Source of the DNA: Ketobacter alkanivorans
GTDB taxonomy: Bacteria; Pseudomonadota; Gammaproteobacteria; Pseudomonadales; Ketobacteraceae
Assembly (NCBI RefSeq): GCF_002863865.1
Contig: NZ_CP022684.1
Span: 1 to 64,000 of the forward strand
Reading direction: 5' to 3'
Length of the DNA: 64,000 nt
In this document: piece by piece, positions 17,872 to 28,000 of the stretch
How positions within the stretch are numbered: position 1 is the first letter of the stretch
Layout: each line of letters opens with the position of its first letter
Translations under genes and position numbers: made by a program
The notes under the pieces: model-generated
What the model was told of the DNA's origin: nothing
Database searches by the model: none
What the model saw: only the letters and a program-made list of their open reading frames with translations

Positions 17872-18624
17872 ATGGATGATACGAAAGAGCAAAAGAAGGA
17901 AAGTAAGGAACTGTTTGCCGCTAGCCGTCGCTTGGAATGGTCCGCTCCGTTTCGCTGGTTAAAAATGGGCTGGCAGGATTATCGGGAGGCGCAATCGTTG
18001 AGCATGGCGTATGGATTGTTTTTCGCTGTGGCTGGGTTGCTTCTATCTTCCATTGTTATGCGCTACTCCAGTACGATTTTTTTGTTCAGCATGGGGGTAT
18101 TTTTTATCCTGCTTGGGCCGTTGCTTGCGTTTGGTCTGTATGACATCCCCAGGCAGATCGAGCACGGTGAAAAGCCCACCCTCAAGCATTCTCTTTGGCA
18201 AATTAGAAACAGTGCGCCCAATCAGTGGATATTCGCTGTGGTGGTATTTGTGATTGCATTAATCTGGATGCGGGCAGCCACCATTATTCATGTGTTTTAC
18301 CCTGAAGGCGCAGAGCCATCGTTAGAAGAGTTGCTTACTTTTTTTGCTGTGGGTTCCTCGGTGGGCGCGGCTTTTCTTGGGCTTGTGTTTGGAATCAGTG
18401 CTTTCTCATTACCGATGATGGTGGATCGAAAGGTTGATGCAATATCAGCCTCGCTATCCAGTTTAAGTGCAGTTATGAACAATATGGGAGTGTGCGCACT
18501 CTGGGCATTCATCATATTTGCTTTGGTGGCCGTTGGTTTTGCAACGGCGTTTCTCGGCCTGATCGTTGTGCTGCCGTTAATCGGCTATGCCACCTGGCAT
18601 GGATACGAAGATGTTATGGAGTAG
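17872..18624 (+). CDS. DUF2189 integral membrane protein
   Basis: 250 residues: a charged cytoplasmic N-terminus of about 50 residues, then about six membrane helices grouped in pairs (about 48-68, 75-96, 122-142, 165-185, 215-235 and the next). The AYGLFFAVAGLLL, LLGPLLAFGLYD and AFSLPMMVDR stretches are typical of DUF2189. Function is not known. ATG 17872, preceded by AGGGCAG, gives the usual length; a longer frame back to 17800 would overlap the upstream gene. Probably co-transcribed with the preceding cyclic-nucleotide-binding gene. Confidence 0.85.
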   Translation: MDDTKEQKKESKELFAASRRLEWSAPFRWLKMGWQDYREAQSLSMAYGLFFAVAGLLLSSIVMRYSSTIFLFSMGVFFILLGPLLAFGLYDIPRQIEHGEKPTLKHSLWQIRNSAPNQWIFAVVVFVIALIWMRAATIIHVFYPEGAEPSLEELLTFFAVGSSVGAAFLGLVFGISAFSLPMMVDRKVDAISASLSSLSAVMNNMGVCALWAFIIFALVAVGFATAFLGLIVVLPLIGYATWHGYEDVME

Positions 18625-18641
18625 TGCCGTCGGTTACGCAC

Positions 18642-19583
18642 TTAACGGGCTGCCTGCAGAGCATTGAATACAATGAGTTCCGTAAGCTTTGGGATGAGTT
18701 GTTTAGGAAAGTCGTGACCCATACCGGAAATCAACTCCAGTTTCGCGTTTCGAATGGCTTTGGCGGATGCAATGCCGCCTTTTTTATGCACCAGGGGGTC
18801 GCTGCTGCCATGAACGATCTGCGTTGGGCTGTTGATTCTCGAAAGTAGTCGTTTAAAGCCACCGGTAGCGATAATGGCATGGCTTTGGCGCAGATAACTG
18901 GCCGGTCTGTAGGAGCGATCATAATCAGACTGCAGTCGCGTTATAATTTCATCGTCAGGGGTGGGGAACTTGGGGCTTGAGATCTTCTTCCAAAATTGTA
19001 ATGAGCGCATGACCGCCGTTTCTTTATCGTGGCCTTTCTTGACGCCAAATCCACCCAGGTTCAATAAAATATCCCAGCGTGGCAAGGGTAATCCTGGTTC
19101 ATTGGTGGTCGACATTATCGATGTCAGACTCAATGTTCGGTGAGGGTAAAGAGCAGAGAACAGTTGTGCGATCATTCCACCCATTGATGCCCCGACAACG
19201 TGTGCTTTGTCGATGTGCAATGCATCCAGTAATTCTGCGGTGTCTCTCACCATGTCGTAAAGCGTGTAATTGGACTCTATCGGTAAACGTAAGCGTGATC
19301 GCAGCATTGAATTTGGAAGATCAGCTCTTACCCCATTGCTGACAACAGCCGACAGCCCAATGTCCCGATTGTCGAATCGAATTACCCTAAAACCTTCGCT
19401 TATGAGGTTATCCACCAGTTGCGCCGGCCATAGCGTCAGCTGGGAGCCGAGCCCCATGATCAGGATCATGGCAGGGTCGGTGATATAACCTTCATCCTGA
19501 TAATGTATGGTGATGCCATTTACGTTGGCGTTGCCAGTACGGACAGGGTGGTGGGCGCTGAAGGATGGGGTGCTGGAATTCAT
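18642..19583 (-). CDS. Alpha/beta hydrolase
   Basis: 313-residue soluble hydrolase. The nucleophile elbow is GASMGG near residue 131, the oxyanion strand is LIMGLGSQLTLW, and the acid and histidine are in HGSSDPLV and SGMGHDFP. It resembles aclacinomycin methylesterase-like or generic ester hydrolases; the substrate cannot be predicted. Its ATG overlaps the ubiG stop by 4 bases (ATGA), so it is translated from the ppnN-ubiG transcript. Confidence 0.85.
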   Translation of the reverse strand: MNSSTPSFSAHHPVRTGNANVNGITIHYQDEGYITDPAMILIMGLGSQLTLWPAQLVDNLISEGFRVIRFDNRDIGLSAVVSNGVRADLPNSMLRSRLRLPIESNYTLYDMVRDTAELLDALHIDKAHVVGASMGGMIAQLFSALYPHRTLSLTSIMSTTNEPGLPLPRWDILLNLGGFGVKKGHDKETAVMRSLQFWKKISSPKFPTPDDEIITRLQSDYDRSYRPASYLRQSHAIIATGGFKRLLSRINSPTQIVHGSSDPLVHKKGGIASAKAIRNAKLELISGMGHDFPKQLIPKLTELIVFNALQAAR

Positions 19584-20329
19584 CGGGACGAGTCTCTAGG
19601 CTTATTAGCTGCCATCATGTAGTTAACAGCCTCCGATTGTACCAGTTTATATTGTTTGTTGAAGGGATTTAGGGACACGCCGCTGCGCCAGAAAAGCTGC
19701 AGCCCCTGTTCAGACAGAAGGTTCTGCATCTTATGCGGGGTAACAAATTTAGACCATTGATGGGTTCCCTTGGGCAGTAAACGCAACACGTATTCAGCGC
19801 CGATAATAGCAAACAAGTAGCTCTTCAGGCTTTTATTGATGGTTGATAAAAACAGAGAGCCGCCATCTGCAACCCGTTCACAGCTGGAGTTCATAAATGC
19901 ACGGAGGTCTGTAACGTGTTCCACTACTTCCAGGTTGAATACCAAGTCAAATTGCTCGGACAGGTTGGTGATGTCGGTGCAATGATAATGGATGTTGAGT
20001 TTGGCGCTTGTTGCATGTTGTTTCGCTATATTGATGCTATTGGCTGCGGTATCCGTTGCCGTAACCTGGGCACCCAGTCGGCATAAGGCCTCCGATAAGA
20101 TGCCGCCCCCACATCCAATGTCCAATACGGATTTGCCTGCTAGAGGTTTAGGTTGATAGCGGTCTATTGTGCCTTGCTCATGCAGTACATCCAATATCAC
20201 TTCCACGCGGAAACGATTCAATAGGTGGAGAGGCCACATGGGGCCATCAGGGTTCCACCAAGTTGTCGCCAGTTGGTTGAAACGCTGAATTTCTGCAGGG
20301 TCTGACGTGGTAGGCCGAGGGTTTGTCAT
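19580..20329 (-). CDS. ubiG: UbiG-type ubiquinone biosynthesis O-methyltransferase
   Basis: 249 residues. SAM-binding motif I is VLDIGCGGGILSEALCRLGA near residue 70. The FNQLATTWWNPDGPMWPLHLLN opening and the FNLEVVEHV and FLSTINKSLKSYLFAI blocks are characteristic of UbiG, which does both O-methylations of ubiquinone synthesis at the inner membrane. The C-terminal region deviates somewhat, ending in MMAANKPRDSSR. The start is ATG 20329, overlapping the ppnN stop by 4 bases; a longer frame to 20347 would lie inside ppnN. Pairing with ppnN is not the common gyrA or gph context. Confidence 0.9.
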   Translation of the reverse strand: MTNPRPTTSDPAEIQRFNQLATTWWNPDGPMWPLHLLNRFRVEVILDVLHEQGTIDRYQPKPLAGKSVLDIGCGGGILSEALCRLGAQVTATDTAANSINIAKQHATSAKLNIHYHCTDITNLSEQFDLVFNLEVVEHVTDLRAFMNSSCERVADGGSLFLSTINKSLKSYLFAIIGAEYVLRLLPKGTHQWSKFVTPHKMQNLLSEQGLQLFWRSGVSLNPFNKQYKLVQSEAVNYMMAANKPRDSSR

Positions 20330-21696
20330 GTAACAACCTGGTAGCATGGCTTATAGGTGCCTTCGCCTATTTTCATTCGGTTCTGCTCTACAAAGGTTCG
20401 TAACAACATATCCAGTGCTGCCATGATTTCAGGATCACCTTTTAACTGAAACGGGCCATGCTTGCGAATCAGCGCTATACCCTGTTCTTTGACATTGCCT
20501 GCGACAATTCCAGAGAAAGCGCGTCGAAGGTTGGCAGCCAGCATGTGTATGGGCTGGTCCTTGCTGAGGTTGAGTCGTGACATGGAGTCATGCGTAGGTT
20601 CGAACGGCGTCTGCAGGTCCTTGGGGATGTTCAGTTTCCAATTAAAGTAGAATGAATCCTTGGATCTTCTGCGATAGAGCAGCACGTCATCTGAGCCTTT
20701 ACGTACGGAGCGTGCGACTTCCGCACAGTCGGCGCTGATGACTCGATAGCGAGACTGTGCTTCGGCCCCTAATGTGCTGGCAATAAAATGATTGATGGTG
20801 TCGAAATAGGCTTTGTTCTTCTCTGCCGCTGCAAACACCAAAGGAAAGGGCATGCGCTTGTTGCTGGGGTGCAGCAATAGGCCCAGGATATAGAGAATCT
20901 CTTCGGCTGTACCAACCCCACCGGGGAACACGATGATGCTGTGCGCCATCCGTACAAACGCTTCCAGGCGCTTTTCAATATCGGGCATGATCACCAGTTC
21001 ATTAACGATCGGATTGGGTGATTCCGCTGCAATGATGCCTGGCTCGGTTATACCGATGTAGCGCCGGTTTTGAATATGTTGTTTCGCGTGGCCGATGGCT
21101 GCACCTTTCATCGGGCCTTTCATTGCACCCGGTCCGCACCCGGTGATGATGTTCATATCACGCAATCCCAGGTGATATCCGACATCTTTGGTGAAATCGT
21201 ATTCGTCGCGACTGATGGAGTGACCGCCCCAGCAAACCACAAGCGGATTAACATCGCCTTTTCGCACTACGTTGGCGTTACGTAATATATGGAATACGGC
21301 ATCGGTAATGCCTGCCTGAGTCGTTAAGTTGAATCGACCTGAGTTGCGTATCTCATTGGTGATGTACACCACATCTCGTAGCACCGAGAACAGCTGCTCG
21401 CGAATACCACGGATCATTTTTCCATCTACGAATGCAGAAGCAGGGGCGTTTGTCAGTTGGAGTTTGATTCCTCGTGCCTGACGAATAAAGCGAATGCCGA
21501 AATCTGCATATTCTTCCATGATCTCGTTGGTGTCGTCGCTATTATTGCCGGTATTCAATACTGCTAATGCGCAACGACGAAATATTTTGAATAGGTCTGC
21601 ATCGGTTTGATTAACCAACTGATTCACTTCGGTAGGAGAAAGCAGCTCCAAGGCCGCTTCAGGTGTCACGGTGGTACTGGCTACTTTCGCTGTCAT
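20326..21696 (-). CDS. ppnN: Pyrimidine/purine nucleotide 5'-monophosphate nucleosidase PpnN
   Basis: 456-residue LOG-family enzyme that cleaves nucleoside monophosphates to base and ribose-5-phosphate; in E. coli it is stimulated by (p)ppGpp. The core shows TGCGPGAMKGPMKGA and FPGGVGTAEEILYILG, the family's substrate loops. Extra N-terminal (about 1-145) and C-terminal domains match the long YgdH/PpnN type and exclude short LOG cytokinin enzymes. First gene of the leftward ppnN-ubiG-hydrolase operon, divergent from the pgm gene. Confidence 0.93.
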   Translation of the reverse strand: MTAKVASTTVTPEAALELLSPTEVNQLVNQTDADLFKIFRRCALAVLNTGNNSDDTNEIMEEYADFGIRFIRQARGIKLQLTNAPASAFVDGKMIRGIREQLFSVLRDVVYITNEIRNSGRFNLTTQAGITDAVFHILRNANVVRKGDVNPLVVCWGGHSISRDEYDFTKDVGYHLGLRDMNIITGCGPGAMKGPMKGAAIGHAKQHIQNRRYIGITEPGIIAAESPNPIVNELVIMPDIEKRLEAFVRMAHSIIVFPGGVGTAEEILYILGLLLHPSNKRMPFPLVFAAAEKNKAYFDTINHFIASTLGAEAQSRYRVISADCAEVARSVRKGSDDVLLYRRRSKDSFYFNWKLNIPKDLQTPFEPTHDSMSRLNLSKDQPIHMLAANLRRAFSGIVAGNVKEQGIALIRKHGPFQLKGDPEIMAALDMLLRTFVEQNRMKIGEGTYKPCYQVVT

Positions 21697-21847
21697 ACTG
21701 ATTGAGCGTCCTTGTGCAAGAATGAATTCGCCTAAAACGGGTGAAATAAATATCTAATTATTCTACGATTTATCTTTCGTCTCACTGCTTACTATAGCAG
21801 TTTGGTGGGTTAATTTCTGTGTTGGAACCTGAGGGGTTGTAAAGCTA

Positions 21848-23481
21848 ATGGACGTGAAGGTGATCTCAACTACACCATTTGAGGGTCAAAAACCGGGCAC
21901 CTCGGGCTTACGTAAAAAGGTAGATGTCTTTCAGCAGCCCCATTATTTGGCAAATTTTGTTCAGTCTGTTGTCAATGCATTGCCGGAAAATCAGCGCCAC
22001 CGCTTGGTTTTGGGGGGGATGGCCGCTATTTCAATGCAGAGGCAACACAATTAATTATTGAGATTTTGGTGGGTAACGGGATAGGCGAGATCCTGGTTGG
22101 AGAAAATGGTTTGTTATCCACCCCGGCAGTTTCCAATCTGATTCGTCAAAGTAAGGCCAACGGAGGCCTTGTGTTATCCGCCAGCCATAACCCTGGCGGC
22201 CCGGGTAAAGATTTTGGGATCAAGTTTAATAATGCCAGCGGCAGCCCTGCTCCTGAGTCTGTAACCGAAGCCATCTATCACAACACCCAGGTCATAGATC
22301 AATATAAGAGGGTTGATTTGCCACCGCTGGATCTTAGCGCTGGAGCCACGTACCAGTTCGGGCACACCACGGTGAAAGTGGTAGACAGTGTTGAGGATTA
22401 CGCGAATCTGATGCAATCGCTGTTCGATTTTGATCGCATTCGTGAGGCCATCAGTTCGGGCGACCTCAGTTTATGTTTTGATGGCATGCATGCGGTTACC
22501 GGGCCTTATGCTCGGAGAATCTTTGGTGATCTTCTTGGGGTAGCAACAGATGCCCTGCACAATTGTGAGGCGTTGTCTGATTTCGGTGGTGGCCACCCTG
22601 ATCCAAATCGGGTTTATGCTCGAGATCTCTACGATTTCATGATGTCCGATGCTGCTCCTCACCTAGGGGCGGCGTCCGACGGTGATGGTGATCGCAATAT
22701 GATAGTGGGGCGGGGCGCATTCGTCAGCCCCAGCGATAGCCTGGCGTTGATTGCTCAGCATCATCAAAGTATTCCCCAATTTAAATCGGGGCTGATCGGT
22801 GTTGCCCGGTCTATGCCCACCAGCACAGCGCTTGATCGAGTGGCCCAACACCTCAATATTCCTTGTTATGAAACGCCCACCGGTTGGAAGTTTTTTGGAA
22901 ACCTGTTGGATGAAGGCCTGGTGCGTCTATGTGGCGAGGAAAGCTTTGGCACCAGTGGTGACCACGTACGCGAAAAGGATGGTGTCTGGACTGTTTTGTG
23001 TTGGATGAGCATTCTGGCCGATAAGAAAGTGTCAGTAGCGCAGCTTCTCAGTCAGCATTGGACAGCATTCGGGCGCAGTTACTATTGTCGGCATGACTAT
23101 GAGGGCTTGGATGCCGATAAAGCGAACAGTGTTATGGAGCATCTGGTTAACAGTCGCGGTACCTTGCTTGGGCGACAGTGTGGTCCCATGACCATCAGCG
23201 ATGTGAACGTGTTTCGTTATGAGGATCCAGTGGATGGCTCGGTTTCTGATAACCAAGGTATCCGTATCGTATTCGATGATCATTCACGCATGGTGTATCG
23301 GCTCTCAGGTACGGGCACTGATTCTGCTACTTTACGGGTTTACTTGGAGCAGATCGAGCGCGATGCAGCCAAACAGTCCATGGATGCGATAGAGTACAAC
23401 CAATCCTTGGGTGAATTCGCCAATTCTATTGCAGAAATCGAGGCATCCTGTGGTTTGAGTCAGCCAACGGTACGAACCTGA
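21848..23481 (+). pseudogene. pgm: Alpha-D-phosphohexomutase (phosphoglucomutase), frameshifted at a G7 run
   Basis: Interconverts glucose-1-phosphate and glucose-6-phosphate. The N-terminal part (21848-about 22018: [20 protein letters not shown]) and the rest (frame +1 onward: [16 protein letters not shown]...) are in different frames. The break is at seven Gs, 22012-22018; one more G would join them into a 544-residue protein, the expected length, with nothing else missing. Downstream, the catalytic Ser (Ser113 in the joined protein, SASHNPGG), the metal loop SDGDGDRNM, the sugar loop GEESFGTSGDH and the phosphate-binding SGTGTDSATLR are all intact. A sequencing or assembly error is the simplest cause; a real mutation or slippage-based switching cannot be excluded. 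Confidence 0.85.
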
Positions 23482-23488
23482 CCGTTGG
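23464..23488 (+). terminator. Hairpin terminator after pgm
   Basis: CCAACGGT at 23464-23471 and ACCGTTGG at 23481-23488 form a perfect eight-pair stem with a 9-base loop, followed by GTTT. It overlaps the pgm stop codon. The T-run is short, so efficiency is uncertain. Confidence 0.55.
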
Positions 23489-23557
23489 GTTTACTTGACT
23501 GGATCTACCCGATTCCACACAATCCACCACTTACCGATTTGAGTTGAAAATGTACTT

Positions 23558-23845
23558 ATGAAGACCACTGAATTGACAGGCCAGGCACTGGATTTTGAGA
23601 TGTATCGGCATGCCTGCAAGGTGTCAGGCAAACAGCCATCTCAGGAACAATTTGAACAAGGTTATGCGAACGGTCAGTTCCACTTTCATCAAGATAAAGC
23701 ACTGATGCTGGATCTTGTTGAGACTTACAAGATTAACACTCAGTATCTGGCCCAAGAGTGGCTGGCGTCAACTGATCGCAGCAGTGCCTGGGGCGAGACA
23801 CCTCTGATAGCCGTATGCAGATTGGTGCTAGTGCTCAATCCATAG
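23558..23845 (+). CDS. Small NinX/DUF2591-like protein
   Basis: 95 residues. The opening MKTTELTGQALDF and the STDRSSAWGETPLI segment near residue 70 resemble DUF2591 proteins such as phage NinX, where LTGxALDWAV and a conserved STDWxxGGP block occur. Function of that family is unknown. No phage genes are nearby. It is a single gene with AAAATG-type AT-rich leader and no strong ribosome-binding site apart from GAG at 23541. Confidence 0.5.
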   Translation: MKTTELTGQALDFEMYRHACKVSGKQPSQEQFEQGYANGQFHFHQDKALMLDLVETYKINTQYLAQEWLASTDRSSAWGETPLIAVCRLVLVLNP

Positions 23846-23945
23846 TCTTTTGTCTGTATGAAATCTCACCGCTTACAGCAGGGATTGCTATACTGACTTA
23901 TACGCGAGACCTTCATAATAAACATAACGGTATACGGGGCTTTGG

Positions 23946-24986
23946 GTGAGTCAATCTTTATTGAGAATTCAGTTACTTAAGAAGCTTTGGGTGCATCTGA
24001 CACCGAAAGAGGCTTTTGGCTTATCCTCGCCTGATAAAATTCAGCGCTCTGGTCAGACATTAGGCGAAGTGCGCAGAAAAGAGCTTTCCCATATTCTCAC
24101 CATCGAGCGGCAGCTGCATGAGCTGCGTCGTGGCCACGCCAGCCTAGATCCCACCGGAAAAATCATCAGATCTGCCGAGATTCGCGATATCCGTGAGGTT
24201 AAATTTGCCTCAATCATTGAGAATAGCGACCAAATCGAAGTTGAGCAGGAGTCCTTACCGGACATCGCCAAGATGATCAGCAACGCCGAAGAAGTCTATC
24301 GCTATGATGCTTTGGAGCGATTGTTGAGGTTGCAGAAGCTATACCTGCTAACTGAGCGAATCATCCTCGGGTTGGAGGTTGCGGAGATTGATAAGGGCGC
24401 TTTGGATCGGCGTTGGTTTAATCGTTGGAAAATCAACGCCAGTGAGTCATCAAACGGCGCACTCCAACAGCTATGGGCGCGAATTTTGGTGCGCGAATTG
24501 ATCAACCCCGGCACAACCAGTTTACGAGCGCTTGAATACCTATCTTATTTTGGGTTAGAAGACGCAGAAAATCTAAATAAATTAGGCGGCTGGGCCTGTG
24601 GTGACTTCATCTATAGAAGCGCGTTGCAAGCTTTGCCCAGAGTGTTTGATAGTGCGCTATTTGAACAACTGGAAGAGCAGGGTATTGTTCGAGGTGTTTA
24701 CGGTAAAGTACTGAGCAAAACACTGCTTAGCCAAAGTGAAGATCATTTCACTTGCGACTTGAAACTAGCCGGAAAGCTTCTGAATATCAGCAGCAATCAG
24801 CCTCGCCCAGAATTGCATGTGCCTGCGTATATGATCACCAGTATTGGTCGGGAGCTCATAAGCCTGGTGAATGCGACCGCCGATATGGAATACCTTGAAG
24901 CCATGGTGCAGGATCTCCATGCACGCGGTATGAGCGTTACCCTCTCAGATAAGCCAGAAAGTACAAGGCATACTCACATCATCTAA
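23946..24986 (+). CDS. DUF2806-like protein
   Basis: 346 residues, cytoplasmic, start GTG 23946 with GGGG 6 bases upstream. The central block WFNRWKINASESSNGALQQLWARILVRELINPGTTSLRALEYL matches the DUF2806 signature (D/N-W..W...A..SE..Q.LWA.IL..E...PGS.S.R.L). Upstream is a Glu/Arg-rich helical stretch with many charged residues (about 30-120). A C-terminal alpha/beta part is followed by an odd tail (TRHTHII). Members of this family occur in chromosomes and accessory loci with no established activity. Confidence 0.65.
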   Translation: MSQSLLRIQLLKKLWVHLTPKEAFGLSSPDKIQRSGQTLGEVRRKELSHILTIERQLHELRRGHASLDPTGKIIRSAEIRDIREVKFASIIENSDQIEVEQESLPDIAKMISNAEEVYRYDALERLLRLQKLYLLTERIILGLEVAEIDKGALDRRWFNRWKINASESSNGALQQLWARILVRELINPGTTSLRALEYLSYFGLEDAENLNKLGGWACGDFIYRSALQALPRVFDSALFEQLEEQGIVRGVYGKVLSKTLLSQSEDHFTCDLKLAGKLLNISSNQPRPELHVPAYMITSIGRELISLVNATADMEYLEAMVQDLHARGMSVTLSDKPESTRHTHII

Positions 24987-25024
24987 TGGCATAAATTTAC
25001 TACGTTTTCCTTAAAACTTACTAA

Positions 25025-25050
25025 ACTTAATTAAGTACTTGAACTTAATT
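25025..25050. promoter_or_regulatory. Palindrome and direct repeat upstream of the PilZ-GGDEF-EAL gene
   Basis: ACTTAATTAAGT at 25025-25036 is a perfect 12-base palindrome, and the 9-mer AACTTAATT occurs at 25024-25032 and again at 25042-25050, an 18-base spacing. The second copy ends just before the GGGG ribosome-binding site of the GTG start at 25062. An AT-rich operator is possible, but such sequences can also arise by chance. Confidence 0.35.
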
Positions 25051-25061
25051 GGGGTATTGTT

Positions 25062-28000
25062 GTGGAAAAGCGCGAGTTTCCTCGGGAAGGAGTTGATATC
25101 GACGCCGTCTTTAACCTAGGGGAAGGGGAGGGCAATCTCTGTAAAATTGTAGATTACAGTCAGGAGGGGATGTTCGTTACCTTATCCGACGAACGCTATC
25201 TAAAGTCGGTTCGGAATCGGCTGTCCGAACTTGATTCCCTCGCTACTATCACCTTTAGAGTTAATTCCCGCTACGTTGCAATCGACGGCGTTGTGGTACA
25301 TCAGCAAGGCCCTGGTTTAGGTGTTAAGTTCCTACATCCAAATCCAAAGCATATTGAAGCTATCGCCGAAGCAGCGGAGCAGTCTCAAAATCGGCGTGCT
25401 AGTGAGGCTGCTTCTATCCCAGAGCAAGGTCAGAAAACGTTAGTTGCTGCTAAAAAATCCAATCTGGTTAAAATTTCCAATTCCAAAGCCACATCATTTC
25501 TCGAAGATCGCCTACCCGAATTTTTCGCTGCACTTGATGAGGCATTGCTCACCGAGGCTGAGATTCAAGGGAGTGATGCTGCCCAGCACCAATTCTTTGA
25601 TGCCATGTCTGCTTTCAAGAAACAAGCCGAACGCATCAAAACCCAGGTTGTTGGGACCATAGTCGCCGACGCCTCCGACGTTGCAAATGGTCGTTGGAAG
25701 GGGAAGGGGAAAGATCAGCCCAATGATGCCCAGGACAATACACTTTCTTTGGTTGAGAAAGAAGATTTTGAGGATTGGTTGATTGTCCGAGTAGCCACCT
25801 CCCGCACAGAGCTACAGTTCAGAGAAGTCTTAATTGAATTGCAGTTGCGTCTGGATGTGGCGTTTGGCGCTGAAGGCGGTGCCCATGTATACAACCCGTT
25901 CGGGCCATCCGCATTTTGTCATTCATTCTATCAGAGTATTCGCCCCCTTCGATTGAGCAATAAGGTTGAGCGTCTGGTATTCAAAATGTATCAAGAAAAG
26001 GTGCTGTCCGATTTGGGCACGCTGTATCGTACGCTCAATAAAATGCTAATTGACGCCGATGTTTTGCCTGATGTGAATGTGTCAAAATACTTGGCGAATC
26101 AGGCAATCAAAAATCGTGGTTCCGGCGGTGAGAAACCAAAAAGTGACGCTGCGGCAGAGACGACAAATAGGCCCGCGGACGGTACCGAACAGCAATCAGA
26201 ATCGGACGCTATGCGAGCCAGTAAAACCATGCCTGGTGCTGTTGCTGCACCAGCAGGTTCGTATCAGGAGTTGCAGGCAGGATTAGCAAGGGCTAGGACA
26301 GCATACTCGACGGCAACTAAATTGTGGCAACTGCATTCCAATAAAGAAGCAGGCGCAACAGAGGGTGGATACACGGCCGAGCCGGTGATGTCAGCACCGG
26401 TTGTCGATGCCTATAACCATGCAATCCAGACCGTACGTAGTCAGGTTTTACAAGGTGAAGCTAACCTGGATGCTCCCGGAGCGCTTAAGCACTACATTGC
26501 CCAAGCGTCAGGCCCTGATTCTCAGCTTCGCGAACAGCATTATGAATCGGCTGATATGATTGAAAACCTATTCTCAAATATTGTGGAGAATAGCCGGATC
26601 GAGAGCAGCTTAAGATCGGATTTGAGAAAACTGGAAGTTCCCTTACTTGAGGTGCTGTTGGCCGATCCCTCGTTGTTCACTGCTGACTTTCATCCAGCCC
26701 GCCAGGCAGTCAATTATATTGCACTGCTTGCAGACCGGGGTAGCGTCAATCTAAATGCAAACAAACCGATTATTAAAGAATGCATCGATCAACTTATTCA
26801 GACAGGTAACTCTGATCCTGAAGTAATTGACAGTGTGGTTCAAAAACTTGATGTTCTTGTTGATAAAGAGCGTAAGTTAATTGAGCGAAATTTATCGCGT
26901 GTAACCGAAGCTTGCTCAGGGCAGGAAAAGGTTAAGTCTGCAAACGTGATGGTTGAGAAGGAGTTACAGAAGCGACTTGGACATAAGTCGGTGCCAGCGT
27001 CGGTATTGGCACTGGTTTCCAATGGCTGGCGCGACTTGATGCGATTGTGCTACTTCCGGGAAGGGCTTGAGAGCCGGGCTTGGGAGATGACACTGATTGT
27101 GATCGATCAATTACTGTTGCGTATTCTCCCAGGGGAGTACGACGAATCTAAGGTTCTTTTCAAATCTGAAGAGCTGACGAAGCTGATACAGAAAGGCCTT
27201 TCTAAAGTTGAGAAATCGGCTGGAAGTACAGAGAAAGTGGTGTCTGATATTTCTGCGTTACTAACAGAAGGAGTCGATACCGATACGGTGTTTGGCACCT
27301 ATGAACAACCAGATGGCTATATAGAAAATACTTCCGAGCGCCTCGAAAAACTAGGTGTTTCTGATGATGATAAGTCTATACAACGCTGGATGAAACGCGC
27401 CAAAAATCTGAAAGAAGGGCAATGGCTGGAATTCGGTGCCAATGATGAAAATTCAGTGTTGAATCAGTTGGCTTGGATATCCGATCAGTTTGAACGCTTC
27501 GTGTTTGTTAACCACCACGGCATGAAAGTGCAGGATATATCGATTGAAGAGTTGGCATTAAAACTGAAAACCGGTGATGTTATTGTATTAAGTGATTCGA
27601 GCATGCCCGCGGTAGAGAAGGGGCTGGATGCGCTAATACAAAAAATATACGATCAGCTAGCGTTTGAGTCTGCGCACGATCAACTGACAGGGCTTAAAAC
27701 TCGAAAAGAGTTTGAACGTTGCATCGCGCAGTCGGTTGCGCGATCCAAAAAGAACGATACCCATTATGTTCTTATATTTGTAGATATTCTTCAGTTTAAA
27801 GTTATCAACAATACTTGCGGATACGAAACTGGGGATAACTTTCTGCGTGAAATCGCAAGCCGCATAAAAAGCGTAGTGTATGAAGATGGTGTAATCGGTC
27901 GGATAGGCGGCAACGAATTTGGCGTACTAATGCCTATCGAATCTGATAAAAAAGGCTACTTGTTGGCATCGGAAATAAAATCTGCGATTGAAGAGCGGCG

